A program made the translations under genes and the position numbers. A stretch of DNA of 64,000 nt from Capniomyces stellatus. Its lineage: Eukaryota > Kickxellomycota > Harpellomycetes > Harpellales > Legeriomycetaceae. The notes beneath the pieces are model-generated. The model was not told the origin of the DNA. It saw only the letters and a program-made list of their open reading frames with translations, and made no database searches. Shown here in pieces: positions 34,003 to 45,500 of the stretch (position 1 is the first letter of the stretch; each line of letters opens with the position of its first letter). The stretch lies in contig LUVW01000005.1 in assembly GCA_001661515.1 (NCBI GenBank), positions 458,263 through 522,262 of the forward strand, in the 5' to 3' direction.

Positions 34003-37000
34003 ATGTGCGGAATTCAGTTATTTATTAAGACTGCCGGCGCAGTGAGCTGTACCGAGTACGATGAAATATGGGAAAATGTAAAAATATCCAATTCGAAAAG
34101 AGGTAATTTCCATTTCATTCAGTTTACAACATACTGTATAAATGCAGCAAGTAAAATGCGCATATACAAACACAACAAAAGTTAAAACAGAGGGCAACAA
34201 CATATTTGAATAGGCCCAGACCTCGGTGGGTATGTGAGTAAACAGATAAAAACCGACTCCGGAGTGGATTTTCAAATGGAAATTGGCAGCCATGTTTTGA
34301 GTTTAAGAGGAGCGCCTACGCAGCAGCCATTCGAATGTCAAGAAACGGGGAATATATTTTGTTGGAATGGCGAGATTTTTGGTGGATTAGAGGTCAGTGC
34401 TTGATATACATATTCTCGTTGGTATCAAACACACCGCTTTATAAACGCGGAGTCGTAAAAGTAAATTAGATATTCAATCCAAGTTTGATTCTAAAGAAGA
34501 CTAAAATTGATAAACCTTACAAAATGTTGGTAAATCCAGATATCAATTGGGGAAAATGACGGTGAGGTTCTATTCAAGAGGATTCTGGAAAATCTATCTA
34601 GAGACATTTCTATTATCGAGACGATGGAAGAGATACGGGGGCCATACGCTTTTATCCTCTATGAGGTATGCATGATTAAAACCGAGATTAAATGCACTGA
34701 AATTTGACATATTGTTGACTGTTGACACCGTTGTGCTTTTTGTTGATATTTGATTTATTATATTTTTTAAAAAAAACCTGTGCGGTAGAAAGCGCGCAAC
34801 TTGCTCTGGTTTGGAAGAGATTGTTTGGGTAGAAGGTCGTTGATGCTGCATATTTCAAGGGAGAATAATGTGATTATGTTGTCATCCACCGGATTTGAGA
34901 AAAACTCTAGCAAGTTTTGGGACGAGCTGGCAGCACCATACATCCACTCTATCGATCTCTCAAAGTTGGAAGTACATGCAAGTAGCTCGTATTTTAAATA
35001 TTTCCAAGCAGAGAAGCTATAAATGAGTCTAATGAGTTATTTTAAAATGTGCTGGACATGGTTCCTTACCAAAAAATAACAAATACTGAAAGAAATTAAT
35101 AAGAATTATAATTGACATAGGGTATCACAAGCGACTTGATAAAAAGCGCGCAATGGAAGTATGAAGATGAGTATAGTGAAGATAGAAATGTTCTGGTGAG
35201 TACAATATAGCTTTATTGTTGTAAATATGAACAATTTTTAACCATGGATTTACTAGAAGAAAAACACTTGCAAATGGACAACTAGACGCTTCCGTACAAG
35301 AGAATTGTTATCGATGGTGTTGTTGAAGAAAAATACACTGGGATTGAAGGTGTAGAAAAGTTAGAAGACTATGTGATATCGCCAGAAATGCAAGAAAAAA
35401 TCGACGGTCTACATCGCCATCTATTTGATGCTGTAGAAGCTCGAATAACTACCAGTCCAGGATCAGGGTAGGGATGGAGTGGAATGGCCACAAATAATTT
35501 TATTTTATAGTCTATTCTTTACAAATTTGCACATTTGGTACAGCAAAATACTTGGAACTTTTAGCCGACTATATTTTACCTGACCCTATTTTACCTGACT
35601 ATTTTACTTGACACTATTTTACTCGACTCTATTTTAACCAACTCTGTTTTATTTGACTCTAATTTATTTAAAAGATTTGGCGTTCTGTTTTCTGGTGGAT
35701 TGGACTGTGCAGTTTTGGCTGCTTTGATGGACAGAGTGGTTCCGGAATCTGAACCGATTGAGCTGATAAACGTTGCATTTGCTAACCCAAGACAATTAAA
35801 TCTAAAGAATGACAAGTTCAAAAAGAACAAAACTAAGACCAAGGCCAAGACCAAGACCAAAAAGACAAAAGATCCTACACATTTGGAATCAGATGTGATA
35901 GCAGTAACTGAAGATTTTCAAGATATGGAAGTAAGCTCTGCTGTAGATCCAAAGCCCGAGTCAACAGTGAGCAGCGACTACAACGTTCCAGATCGGAAAA
36001 CAGGTAGAAATGGCGTTGCTGAGCTGAGGCTTTGCTACCCTAATCGAGAGTGGAGATGGGTGGAAGTTGATGTCCCTTATAGTGAGGTTCTAGAAAACAG
36101 ACAGCATATAATCGACTTATTAGCCCCAAATGCAACAGTTATGGACTTGGTAAGCGCCAATAGACCATTTATGACACTCTAAACATCTAGCAATTGTGGA
36201 AGCAACTATTTTGATTCAAATTCACAATATCTTAAAAACGAGTATCACTACCCAACAATTCTTTAGAGCATTGGAATGGCGCTATGGTTTGCAGCAAGAG
36301 GAAAAGGCGGAATGACTAGCAGCAAAGAGATGACTGTAACTAAGAAGAACCCCATAAATTTTTTAACTGATTGTCTTGAACAGAACACTTTTATGACCAA
36401 ATAGCTATAATATTGGGACTGCGTATGAATAGGCTGCCCAGGACTACAGCATAAGATCCAAGGTTTTGATCCTTGGTATGGGTGCTGATGAACAATTTGG
36501 CGGATACTCGCGACATCGAGAAGGTTATGTCCAGGGCGGTTTGGATAGATTGGCAAAGGAGGTAATTTTGTTTACAGAACTCAACTTGCTTTATCAAAAG
36601 AAAAGGAACAAGTAAAATCCGCAGATATAGTTAAATAATAACAAAGAAAAGTGTATGCATTTTACTTTAAACGTTGGTAGATTAGGTTCGATGTGGAAAG
36701 AATATCGAGCAGGAACTTGGGTAAGCACGCTTGGTAAACTCGCGATACCGATATCTATGCTTTATAACCTAAATTCAAGAATAGATAACAGCAACGGCAA
36801 AAATATCAGTAACAGTAATAAATACGCTCTTACGTAGAATGAAATAAATTGCCAACACGACTAAATATTAACTAAATTTGGTATTGTAGGTCGTGATGAT
36901 AGAGTAATAACAGACCATGGTAGAGAGGCCCGGTTTCCCTACTTGGATGAAAAGGTGGTGGACTATATCTCGGCAATACCAATTGGCATGAAAATGGACA

Positions 37001-37164
37001 TGAGACTTCCAAGAGGCATTGGGGAAAAGCTACTTTTGAGATTACTTGCACTCCAGCTAGGTCTAAGATCAACCTCCACTCTTGCAAAACGCGCCATCCA
37101 ATTTGGTGCCAGAACGGCTAAAATGGAAACTGGGAGAGATAAAGGCGACGATATGCTGAGTTGA
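34003..37164 (+). CDS. ASNSD1: Asparagine synthetase domain-containing protein (ASNSD1 type), 11 exons
   Basis: Exons: 34003..34102, 34214..34392, 34540..34665, 34789..34971, 35121..35195, 35286..35467, 35675..36149, 36267..36335, 36442..36561, 36681..36720, 36890..37164; total 1824 bases, 607 residues, phases close. It begins MCGI, so Cys2 is available as the class II amidotransferase nucleophile. RGPD and [10 protein letters not shown] follow, then [12 protein letters not shown]. The ATP-pyrophosphatase loop is [11 protein letters not shown] (about 285-295). Later come [54 protein letters not shown] and [13 protein letters not shown], all in the order of animal ASNSD1 (about 640 residues). 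A Lys/Thr repeat (DNA 35815-35870) marks a variable loop. The donor of exon 4 (GTACAT) and the start of exon 9 (36433 is possible) are the least certain. The biochemical role of this family is poorly known. Confidence 0.92.
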
Positions 37165-37741
37165 ACTAGGCTGGTTGGCTAACTTATAACACAATGATTC
37201 ATCGCTATCCGAATTATGGATTCCTGACTATATATCACTACTGTCGGAACATGTCCAAGTAAGGATATGTATATGTCTGGTTTGAGCTACTGTTTGGACT
37301 GCTCAACTCCCATACCATACCTTTAGAAAACCAAAGTTTCGTTTTTTTTTTTTTTTACTAAGGCATATAACAACAATAGCTAAATAAAGTAATATAAAAA
37401 AATATTGACAACAATCACCACCAAAGATACCGAGTGGTAAGGGATGTAAGGTTTAGATTTATTATGAAAACATATCAAAGCCAATTTAAAATAAAATGCA
37501 AAACTTAAACCTCACAATGTGGCACTGAGTTGGTTTAATCACAATGGCCAATACCCTCCATACCCAAGTAAACTGGGAAGCCACAGTTGAGAGAAAGCTA
37601 AACTCGTTGATATATTGGATTTACTTTAGTTTATGACGACGCCTGAACAAGACGTAATTAGTAAAAATGATATACTTTATTATTTATTTAATATAAATAC
37701 CGATATAAAACAAATATTGTAATAGAAAAGGTATATAATAT
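37165..37741. other. Convergent 3' flanks
   Basis: Between the ASNSD1-type stop and the uL23 stop; AT-rich, with a run of T at 37340-37358. No gene was recognised. Confidence 0.6.
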
Positions 37742-38820
37742 TTAGATAAAACCGATCTAAGAGTACAAAAATACATAGAAATAACAAAAGCAAATTAGTA
37801 ATCTTGAGACAAATGACAAGATAGAATACAATCAAAAATATATCATTAAGTTGAAATGCTACATACCTTGTTAGCAACGTCAAGAGCATCAACATCTGGA
37901 GTCAAACGGACGTATGCCTTTTTGTTTCCATCTGGACGGATAAGGGTGTTAATTTTGACGGCGTTGACGTCATATAATCTCTTAACAGCATCTCTGATGT
38001 GGAATTTGTTGGCACGGACATCACACAAGAAAACAAGGGTGTTGTTGTCCTCGATTTTCTTCATTGCGGTTTCGGTGTTAAGTGGCTTCTTGATGACTGA
38101 GTATTCATCAAGAGTAGCCAAACGTGGTACTGAAACACGGGCATATTTTGGGTTACGTGCAAGACGCAGAGTTCTTGGACGATGGAAGGTTGTTGAGGTA
38201 CGGACCTTCTTTGATTTGTGGCTTTGTACTCCTCTCAAAGCAGACTTGCGTGCTGATTGAGCCTTTGAGACTACGGCTAAATTTCAATCAAAACATTCGG
38301 ATATTAGTAACAAACCCCAAAACACTAGTTTTTTTATCTCTAGTAATAGTTCGTAGACTTTTAATCAACAGAAAAAAAGCCGGGATAGCGAAAAGCTAGC
38401 AAAAACATTGACGTGTGCGTATTTACAGCCATGGTAATTGAATCCGTTTAAACAATACATATGTGCATGTTGAAAAACAAACTCTGCAACCAACCACTAC
38501 CAAAAACAAAGTCACTCCTCCTTCCATATAAAACTAATGCATCTCGCAAAAGAAAAATGCAATACGCTGGTTTCAATGTTAGGATAAAGAGCTACTCGTT
38601 ATTTGGATTTATGCTTTCAGGCTGCACACGCTTCAAGGAGAAAAAAAACGTGTTGAATCATAGTCAAACATCAATGATATCCTCGCTGCTTTAAATCGAA
38701 TCCGTTTACTGCGCTTGATTTTCTCTCCTTTTGTCGAACAATTAAATTATGCGAGTACCTATACATAAAGCTGTGATTAAGTAAATGGTTATGCTTACCG
38801 TCTTTCTTTGCTGGTGCCAT
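37742..38820 (-). CDS. RPL25: Ribosomal protein uL23 (L25/L23a), three exons
   Basis: Large-subunit protein at the polypeptide exit tunnel, a docking site for SRP and nascent-chain factors. Exons on the minus strand: 38820..38799 (MAPAKKD plus one base), 38276..37867, 37756..37742; 447 bases, 148 residues. The middle exon gives [20 protein letters not shown] and [19 protein letters not shown]. The last exon is only 15 bases (IGFI plus stop), matching the conserved ANRIGYI-type end. Without it the frame runs into intron sequence. Introns are 522 bases (38277-38798; donor GTAAGC) and 110 bases (donor GTATGT). The long first intron right after the start is typical of fungal ribosomal protein genes. 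I saw no convincing snoRNA boxes in it. Confidence 0.96.
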
Positions 38821-39629
38821 TTCTATAATTGAACTAAATATATGCTATACTAAGTCCTATCTTTGCTAGACGGTGGTTAAAGAGGGATTTATCAGATTGC
38901 TAATATTAAATCAGTATATTTTTCCATTGACTTTGCTAATTATTTTTTATTGCTCCAAAATTTTACTAATTTTTTTTTTTAATTGTATTTTATTATTCGA
39001 TTTACAGTACTTTGATTTCTCAATACGAATCCAACTTGAAATAATTGCCTTTCAATTTTTTTTTTTTTTGTTTGCTGAAAAAGCCAACTAATTCAATTCG
39101 TCACCTAATAAATTTTATTCAGTTGCTTGTGTTTTTATTCATAATTTCAACTGGGTGAACAGCTTCGCATTTTAATTGATTACATTTAACAGTTTGCCAT
39201 TAGAAACGCTATTAGTTTTTAAACTTCAGTAATTGTTGCCAATCAAAGTGCAAATTACCAAACCAATAGCTAAAAAGTAAAAGTATCGATATTATCGTTA
39301 CTTTGAAAAAAAAACAAGCCAAGCAAATACAAACTCGATAAACACAAACAAAAAAGATGCAGTTTCCAGAAATGAAATAAAAAAATGGCCAACAAGAAAT
39401 ACAAATCATGACAAGAAAGTTAATGTAGAGTCCCGACATTTATTAAACAGAGTACCAAATAGTTGGACAAAGACGCCAAAAACACGTCAATTGGGTAGAG
39501 CACAAATACAAAGTTATAGGATCTAAGGTACAATTAATATAAAAAAAGAAAAACAGAGGGAGGTGGTGGAGGGCGGAAGGCGGAGGGTGAAGGGATAAGG
39601 GATGAGGGATTAGAGTGGTATTAGTAACA
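38821..39629. other. Intergenic, AT-rich
   Basis: Promoter side of uL23 and 3' flank of the carrier-like gene. It contains T tracts near 38970 and 39057-39070 and a purine-rich patch (39541-39610). No gene was recognised. Confidence 0.6.
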
Positions 39630-41366
39630 CTACTTGTATATTCCTGATCCAAACAATACCTTCAAAATTTTTGGGAACGTGGCATTGACTAGTTTATCAG
39701 TTAGATAGACCGAAACCTCCATTAAAATACAAAAGCAAAGAACATCAGAAACAATGCTATGGCCAAATCCCGAGTAGAGCGCGGAAATACCTCCAGTATT
39801 GAAAGTTTTCAAAAAGCAATCAAGAACACCGCTATAAACAACATCAGTCTCCACTACCTCTTGCACCATCAGCTTTAGCAGTAGAGTGTCCACGGGATAC
39901 ACAACCCATTGGGTCAAAATGCTTGAAAGACTGAACCCAAGAGCGGTGGCTAGAAATCTCTTGACAGCAGAGTCCAGCTCCTTCTTAACTATGTAGCGTG
40001 TTCGGGTTTGAACCTTAACTTTGGCTGGGTTATCGAAATCGTCACTTGAATCGCCAGCATCACTGTAATAAGTAGGATCTTCCATCGACTCGTCAAGTTT
40101 GCTAGTTTTTTTGTCTTTGCTTTCCCGTCTGAAGAATTTAAAAACTCCAAGCTCTCCCAAAAAAAACGGCTTAGTTACAAAGCGGAATAGAAATCCGTGC
40201 ACAATGTCCGCGAAATAGTCACGGGCATAGTTTGCTATAATAGACGTTCCACTCATATTTCCCATAAAGTTGTATAATAAAGATATGATTGACACACTTA
40301 TAGCCGGTTTATACACATATAAGCTTCTGTCTTTTCCCCCTCCACTAAAAACTCGCTCGGTAAGTCCTTTCCTCAGATTCTGGTATCCAGTATAGTAGAA
40401 AAAGTCATCCATACTATCAATAAAAATATAGTATCAAAATGTTGCTCGTGGAAAAGCTCACTGGCCATAAGCATCAGTCGATTTTGGCTAGCAAATATTA
40501 TATACAGTTGAACTCTGGGTAGACATATTATAAATTAGATAAAATCCTTACATCAACCTAACTGCAGCCATGGTCCCCAAATATCCTAAAGGCACTAGAA
40601 TTTGCTCTATTGGTGCTTTTAAAAATACTTTGAAATAGTACAACAGTCTATACTTTGTTAAACATGAGAATCCATCATATAACCGAATAACCCCTTGACT
40701 CCTAGCTCTCATAAACACCATTGACACATAGTGAAAAGGTGAGCTATTAAACGACACGCTCGATCCGTATACCTAAGTATTGTCAATAAAAAGAAACACC
40801 TGTCACTAAAAGTGTTGGCCATTAAAAAAAAAAGCCTCAAAACTGTTTCTTGCAATATTTTTTAAAAAAAACAGCAAAATTAGCCCATTTATAGGCTGAT
40901 TGGTAAAAGATTTACCATTGAGTATCCTCTCATAGCCAAGAATGGGTATCGTATGACGCTGTCGCCAAATGAAAGCAATGCTCTCAGCTGCGCCCACGAT
41001 ATAAGCTCATCTACAAATTCAAGCAGCTCGACATTAATTTTACATGGCTTAAATCAGATTAAACACATTACCCCCAAGTAAATACAAGCTAGAACAGCTA
41101 CTGGCTTATGCCTGGACGGTCATGAAATACCATTATTTACCTTCGAGATTTTTTTCAGTCTTGTTTACTTTCATGTGCTTTATAATATTTCTTTCGGCAA
41201 AATTGAGCTCCTGTATGATATTTCTTTGCCCCATTCGGGTAAAATTGGGCTCATTCTCGTAATCAATTGAACTATCGAACTGCTCTTCTTTGGCCTTTGG
41301 GGGTCTTGGCTGTTCGCTGCCATCCTCTTTGCCAAATGCAGCCTCGATTTTAGCTACATTTACCAT
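39630..41366 (-). CDS. SLC25A46/Ugo1-like mitochondrial outer-membrane carrier protein
   Basis: Exons on the minus strand: 41366..41141, 41010..40916, 40772..40552, 40413..39630 (1326 bases, 441 residues, phases close). The N-terminal part (about 1-75) is acidic and soluble, then LISWAQLRALLSFGDSVIRYP begins the carrier-like fold. Later segments include SPFHYVSMVFMRARSQG and the C-terminal signature WVVYPVDTLLLKLMVQ followed by VYSGVLDCFLKTFNTGGISALYSGFGHS. The pattern 'YP-DT-L--L--Q ... Y-G--DC' is that of SLC25A46, a degenerate mitochondrial carrier of the outer membrane involved in dynamics and lipid contact. Fungal Ugo1, a mitofusin partner, is related. The classical P-x-D/E-x-x-K/R triple motif is largely lost, as expected for this clade. 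A Lys/Asp/Ser-rich loop (about 285-335) is an insertion facing solvent. It is unlikely to transport metabolites. Confidence 0.78.
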
Positions 41367-42529
41367 CTCTAGTTAGAACCGAGCTATTCTACGCTTTCTT
41401 TGATTTAGTTTTATTTGAGACTGGCAATCTTTGAAAACGGCATTAAAATCTACGTAGGCACGCTTAGTACTCTAGAATGCGTCCAGATATAATATCGACT
41501 TGAAGAAAATAGAATAGGCTTAGAAAGCTTGTTCTTTAAAATAAACGGTAATCTAAATTCAAAAGTAATAGTAAAAGTAATGGTAAAAGTAATGGTAAAA
41601 GTAATGGTAAAATCGCCTTTGCTCGAGTTAACCAAGCTATTGCTATCTCAACGCCCATTTAAAACGTTCAGCTCGCATTTTGTTCGCTAGAAATATTCCA
41701 TTGCAAAATTAAATAAAAGAGCAACTAGAACGATAAAAAAAGCTAAATTATGGTGGGGTTGTGAATGGTCTTAATTCTATCGAAAATAAGCTTTTATTCG
41801 CAGTTTTAATTGGCGATTTTTTACCCAGTAATTTTTACGCAGGCTGGATAAAGGAGTTGTAAAACTACTGACATTATCAATCCTACTAATTTTGTTTACT
41901 GTTGAAGGCTTTGCCCAATAGGTTGATTCACCGATTTTGTTCAACTAAACATTTCCCCAAATCGAGTTAGAAAAAAGAATAGTCCAAAAATACATATTAA
42001 GAGTTGAATTAATCTATTGACTGGGTTTGTTTAGATTACTGAATCGTTGTTTATTTTTTAATGTGGAATCACCAATTTATTTCTGTTTATTTGTTTATTT
42101 TAGTAAACACATTGAAAGAACAGAGTTATTGTGCATAAATATAAACAAGTGGCTATCAAAGAATACAGCTTACATCGATTAATACAAATTCTTTCGACAT
42201 TGAAAAATAGTAATAATCAAAACACGGAATTGCAATTTACAAAAGCAAAAGAGTTGAAGCTTTATATTTATATTTAAAATTAGTACTTGAGCTACATTCA
42301 AAGAAAACCAAGTGTGAGGCAGACTTTACAAGAAAGGTACAGCAACTCCCTGGGCAAATAAGCACAACAACAAAGTGGGGACGGATTTGAAAATAAAGTG
42401 CTTGGAAATAAAACATACAGATTTTGAAGCCATATTTATAACTAAGCTCACCAACTTTTCATGGGCCTAATTTTAGCTGAATAGAAGGAAACAAACACAG
42501 CAACACCGAGCCAAGTAAAAACTGAATAT
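41367..42529. other. Divergent promoter region between carrier-like gene and POL1
   Basis: 1.16 kb between two start codons. Contains a 12-bp tandem repeat (41561-41608). No ACGCGT element was seen here even though POL1 is often under G1/S control in yeasts. No gene was recognised. Confidence 0.55.
41561..41608. repeat. 12-bp tandem repeat, four copies
   Basis: Four copies of AAAAGTAATGGT (first copy with one change), about 200 bases upstream of the carrier-like start codon. Confidence 0.9.
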
Positions 42530-45500
42530 ATGGAAAGGCAAAGAAGACAAAAGCAGGACAGATCAGCTAAAAGTAGAGATAATCTTGCGGCGCTCCGGAG
42601 TTTAAGAAATAACAACCTGACTGCTTCGGAATACCTTGAGGTAGGTTGCCACAATGTTTTTGAGTTTTTTGAGCCAAGCTATTATAAATCCAGTACATTC
42701 AAAACCGGAATACTACGTGGCTCTTTAAGAGCCGTGTAGATACGCGAGAATGCAGGTGCCCAGATACAGTACCAAGTATAAAACCGATCCATCCATCTAT
42801 CTATATTTAAATTCTATATTTTTTGCTCAATCTTTGGCATCCATTTAGAAAAAAGAAAGGGAAGCAGAGAAGATATATGATGAAGTAAGCGACGAGGAGT
42901 ATGAAAGGCGACAACAGGAGCAGGAGGAGCTTGATGACTTTGTAGTAGATGATGTAGGTGGAAACTATCTGCAAGAAGGGGGCGAAGGCACTGGCCACCA
43001 ATATGAGTACTATGAGTCGGACGAGGATGTAGAAGAAAAGAAGAAGTATAAGAAAGGTAAATTCAAAAGCTCAAAGCTAAGCAAAGCACTGAATAAGGGA
43101 AATGTGTTTTATGATAACCGACTCAAAACTACTTGTTAATAGGAAAAGCTGGTGAGAAGCAAAAGGAAATTGATCGAGAAAGGGAGCGTGAGAAGAATAG
43201 ACTGAGAAATGGCGCGTTTTTTAAAGCTATGCAGAACAAGCCGATGGTGAATAAGAGGCCTGTAGTGGAGGATAAGGTAAAAAGAGACGTTTTATTTTCG
43301 CTTGTTTTTACTATTGATTTTGCTGTATGAAGCTGTACTAAGCTGTATTAAGCTGGATGAAGCTGTATTAAGCTGGATGAAGCTGGATGTGCAATATGTT
43401 GAACTAATATAGACAATCATAACATTGTGTGTTTGTTGGCCGAATAAGATTTGGATTGAATTGACAAAATAATGTGATAGGCTAACATTTGGTGGAACGT
43501 GTTAAAATGTATTAGAAATCATTGGAAGACGAAAATGAGTTTATGAACTCGCTATTGGGAAACCTGGATAGCAAAAAGCCAGACCATAAAAAGCGCAAGA
43601 TGGAATCGCGAACACCAAAGCCAGCTAAAGTAAGCGCGTCTAAAGTGACAGGGAAATATGCTACGGACCTGACCCGGTCGACAGTTTACAAGGAAAGCAA
43701 ACGTGTCAAGAACGAAAACGGAACTGGCTTGGCAGAAAATCGTGGAAATACAAGAAATGAAACGAGCCAAATGGGTCTGGACAACAACGCTGATGAAGTG
43801 GTAATCAAAGTGGAGGAATATGAATTTGATGACGACTTTATCGCAGATCAGGTTGGTGGCGACGAGATAACTGAAACTAAGGCAGAAGCCGATAGTGACA
43901 TTGAAAAAAGTATTTTGGAGCAGGCGCAAGCCAGCAACGCTGTTATGAGCGAGCTTTTTAAGGACGATACGGTGGATATGGAGGACTGGTTAGCTGTGCA
44001 GGGAGACATGATGGCTAGTACAAGCGGAGACAGTTCGGTGAGTAAGCTTGGAGAGACTGAGCCAAGCCAAAAGTATGGGCTGACTAAAAGCGAAAGCATG
44101 GATACCGATGAAAATGCTGGGATTGACATGTTCTGGATTGATGCTTTTGAAAACAAGGGCGTGGTTTACCTATTTGGTAAAACGGCTGGGAGCGAGAGAA
44201 GCCAGCAGTCGAGCGTATGTATTGTGGTGCGTGGGATTGAGAGAAATCTGTTTGTGTTGCCAAAAGTAAACCAAGAGCTGGGCAACAACTCGTCAACGGA
44301 GCCAAAACCAAGATACTCAACAACAGAAGTTTACCACGAGTTTGAATCGGTAATGATAAAACACGGTGTAAAGGAATTTGCTAGTAAGCCGGTTCAAAGA
44401 AAGTATGCTTTTGAAGAGCCAGGAATACCAATAAACGCAGAGTACCTGAAGGTTGTGTATGGGTTCGATTCTCCCTCGATTCCTTCTGGGATTAGCGGCA
44501 ACACCTTTGAAAAGGCGTTTGGCACAACCTACACCGCACTCGAGTTGCTGCTAATGAAGCGCAAGATGATGGGACCGTGTTGGATAAGAATCTCTGGAAT
44601 ACAGAAATCATCGCCTAAGGTAAGTATCTAGTCCGCTTGATTTTTGCTGTGCATAAAACATTGGTTGCAATTATACTGGTACTGACTTTGGTGCATCTGA
44701 ATAATACATGTACAATTTAGCTTTCTTGGTGCCGACAGGAATATGTCATTGGCGACCCAAAGCTAATAAAGGTTATTCCGGAGAATGAGCGAGAAGAGCT
44801 GAAGTACCCTACCACGCCCCAGCTCAGCGTTGCGTCAATTTCGCTAAAGACTGTCCTTAATCGAAAGAAGGACTCGAATGAAATTGTGGCGGCCAGCTTC
44901 TTGTGGCTTCCAAAGCTGGGAATTGAAGATACCACGCCGGTTTCAGGGAAAACTTACGAGCAAATATCAATGGTTCGACAAATTGAAGGCGTTCCATTTC
45001 CGCTTGATTTTGAAAAACTGTCGACTCAACAAACACCAAAAGCCATCGAGGCTAGAGGTGGTCAGAGAATCGAGGTTTTTAAAACCGAAAGATCACTACT
45101 CCTGTTTTTGGTTGCAATGCTGGCCAGATCAGATCCTGATATCATCGTGGGTCACAACTACCTAGGCTTTGGTTTGGACATACTTCTCCATAGGATGAAA
45201 GCTGGGAAGATAAGCGACTGGTCAAAGCTGGGAAGAATGAAGCGCACTGTTTGGCCTAAATTACAAGCTGGAGCTGGTGGGATGGGCGAGGCCACCTTTG
45301 CAGAACGTCAAATAATGGCTGGCCGTGTTGTCTGTGATACCTATCTGACATCAAAGGTTTGTATTATATTGCAATATATTGTACTGTGCTGCTTGATTGT
45401 TCACACAACTACTTTTAACACGAACTCTACACTCTAAACCACAAACTAAACATCATATTTTAAGTTTAACCATATCATACATGTATACATTTATAAATTG

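Noticed and set aside
36391..36597. Minus-strand ORF inside ASNSD1 exon 9
   Set aside because: Shadow of an exon whose plus-strand reading carries [13 protein letters not shown].
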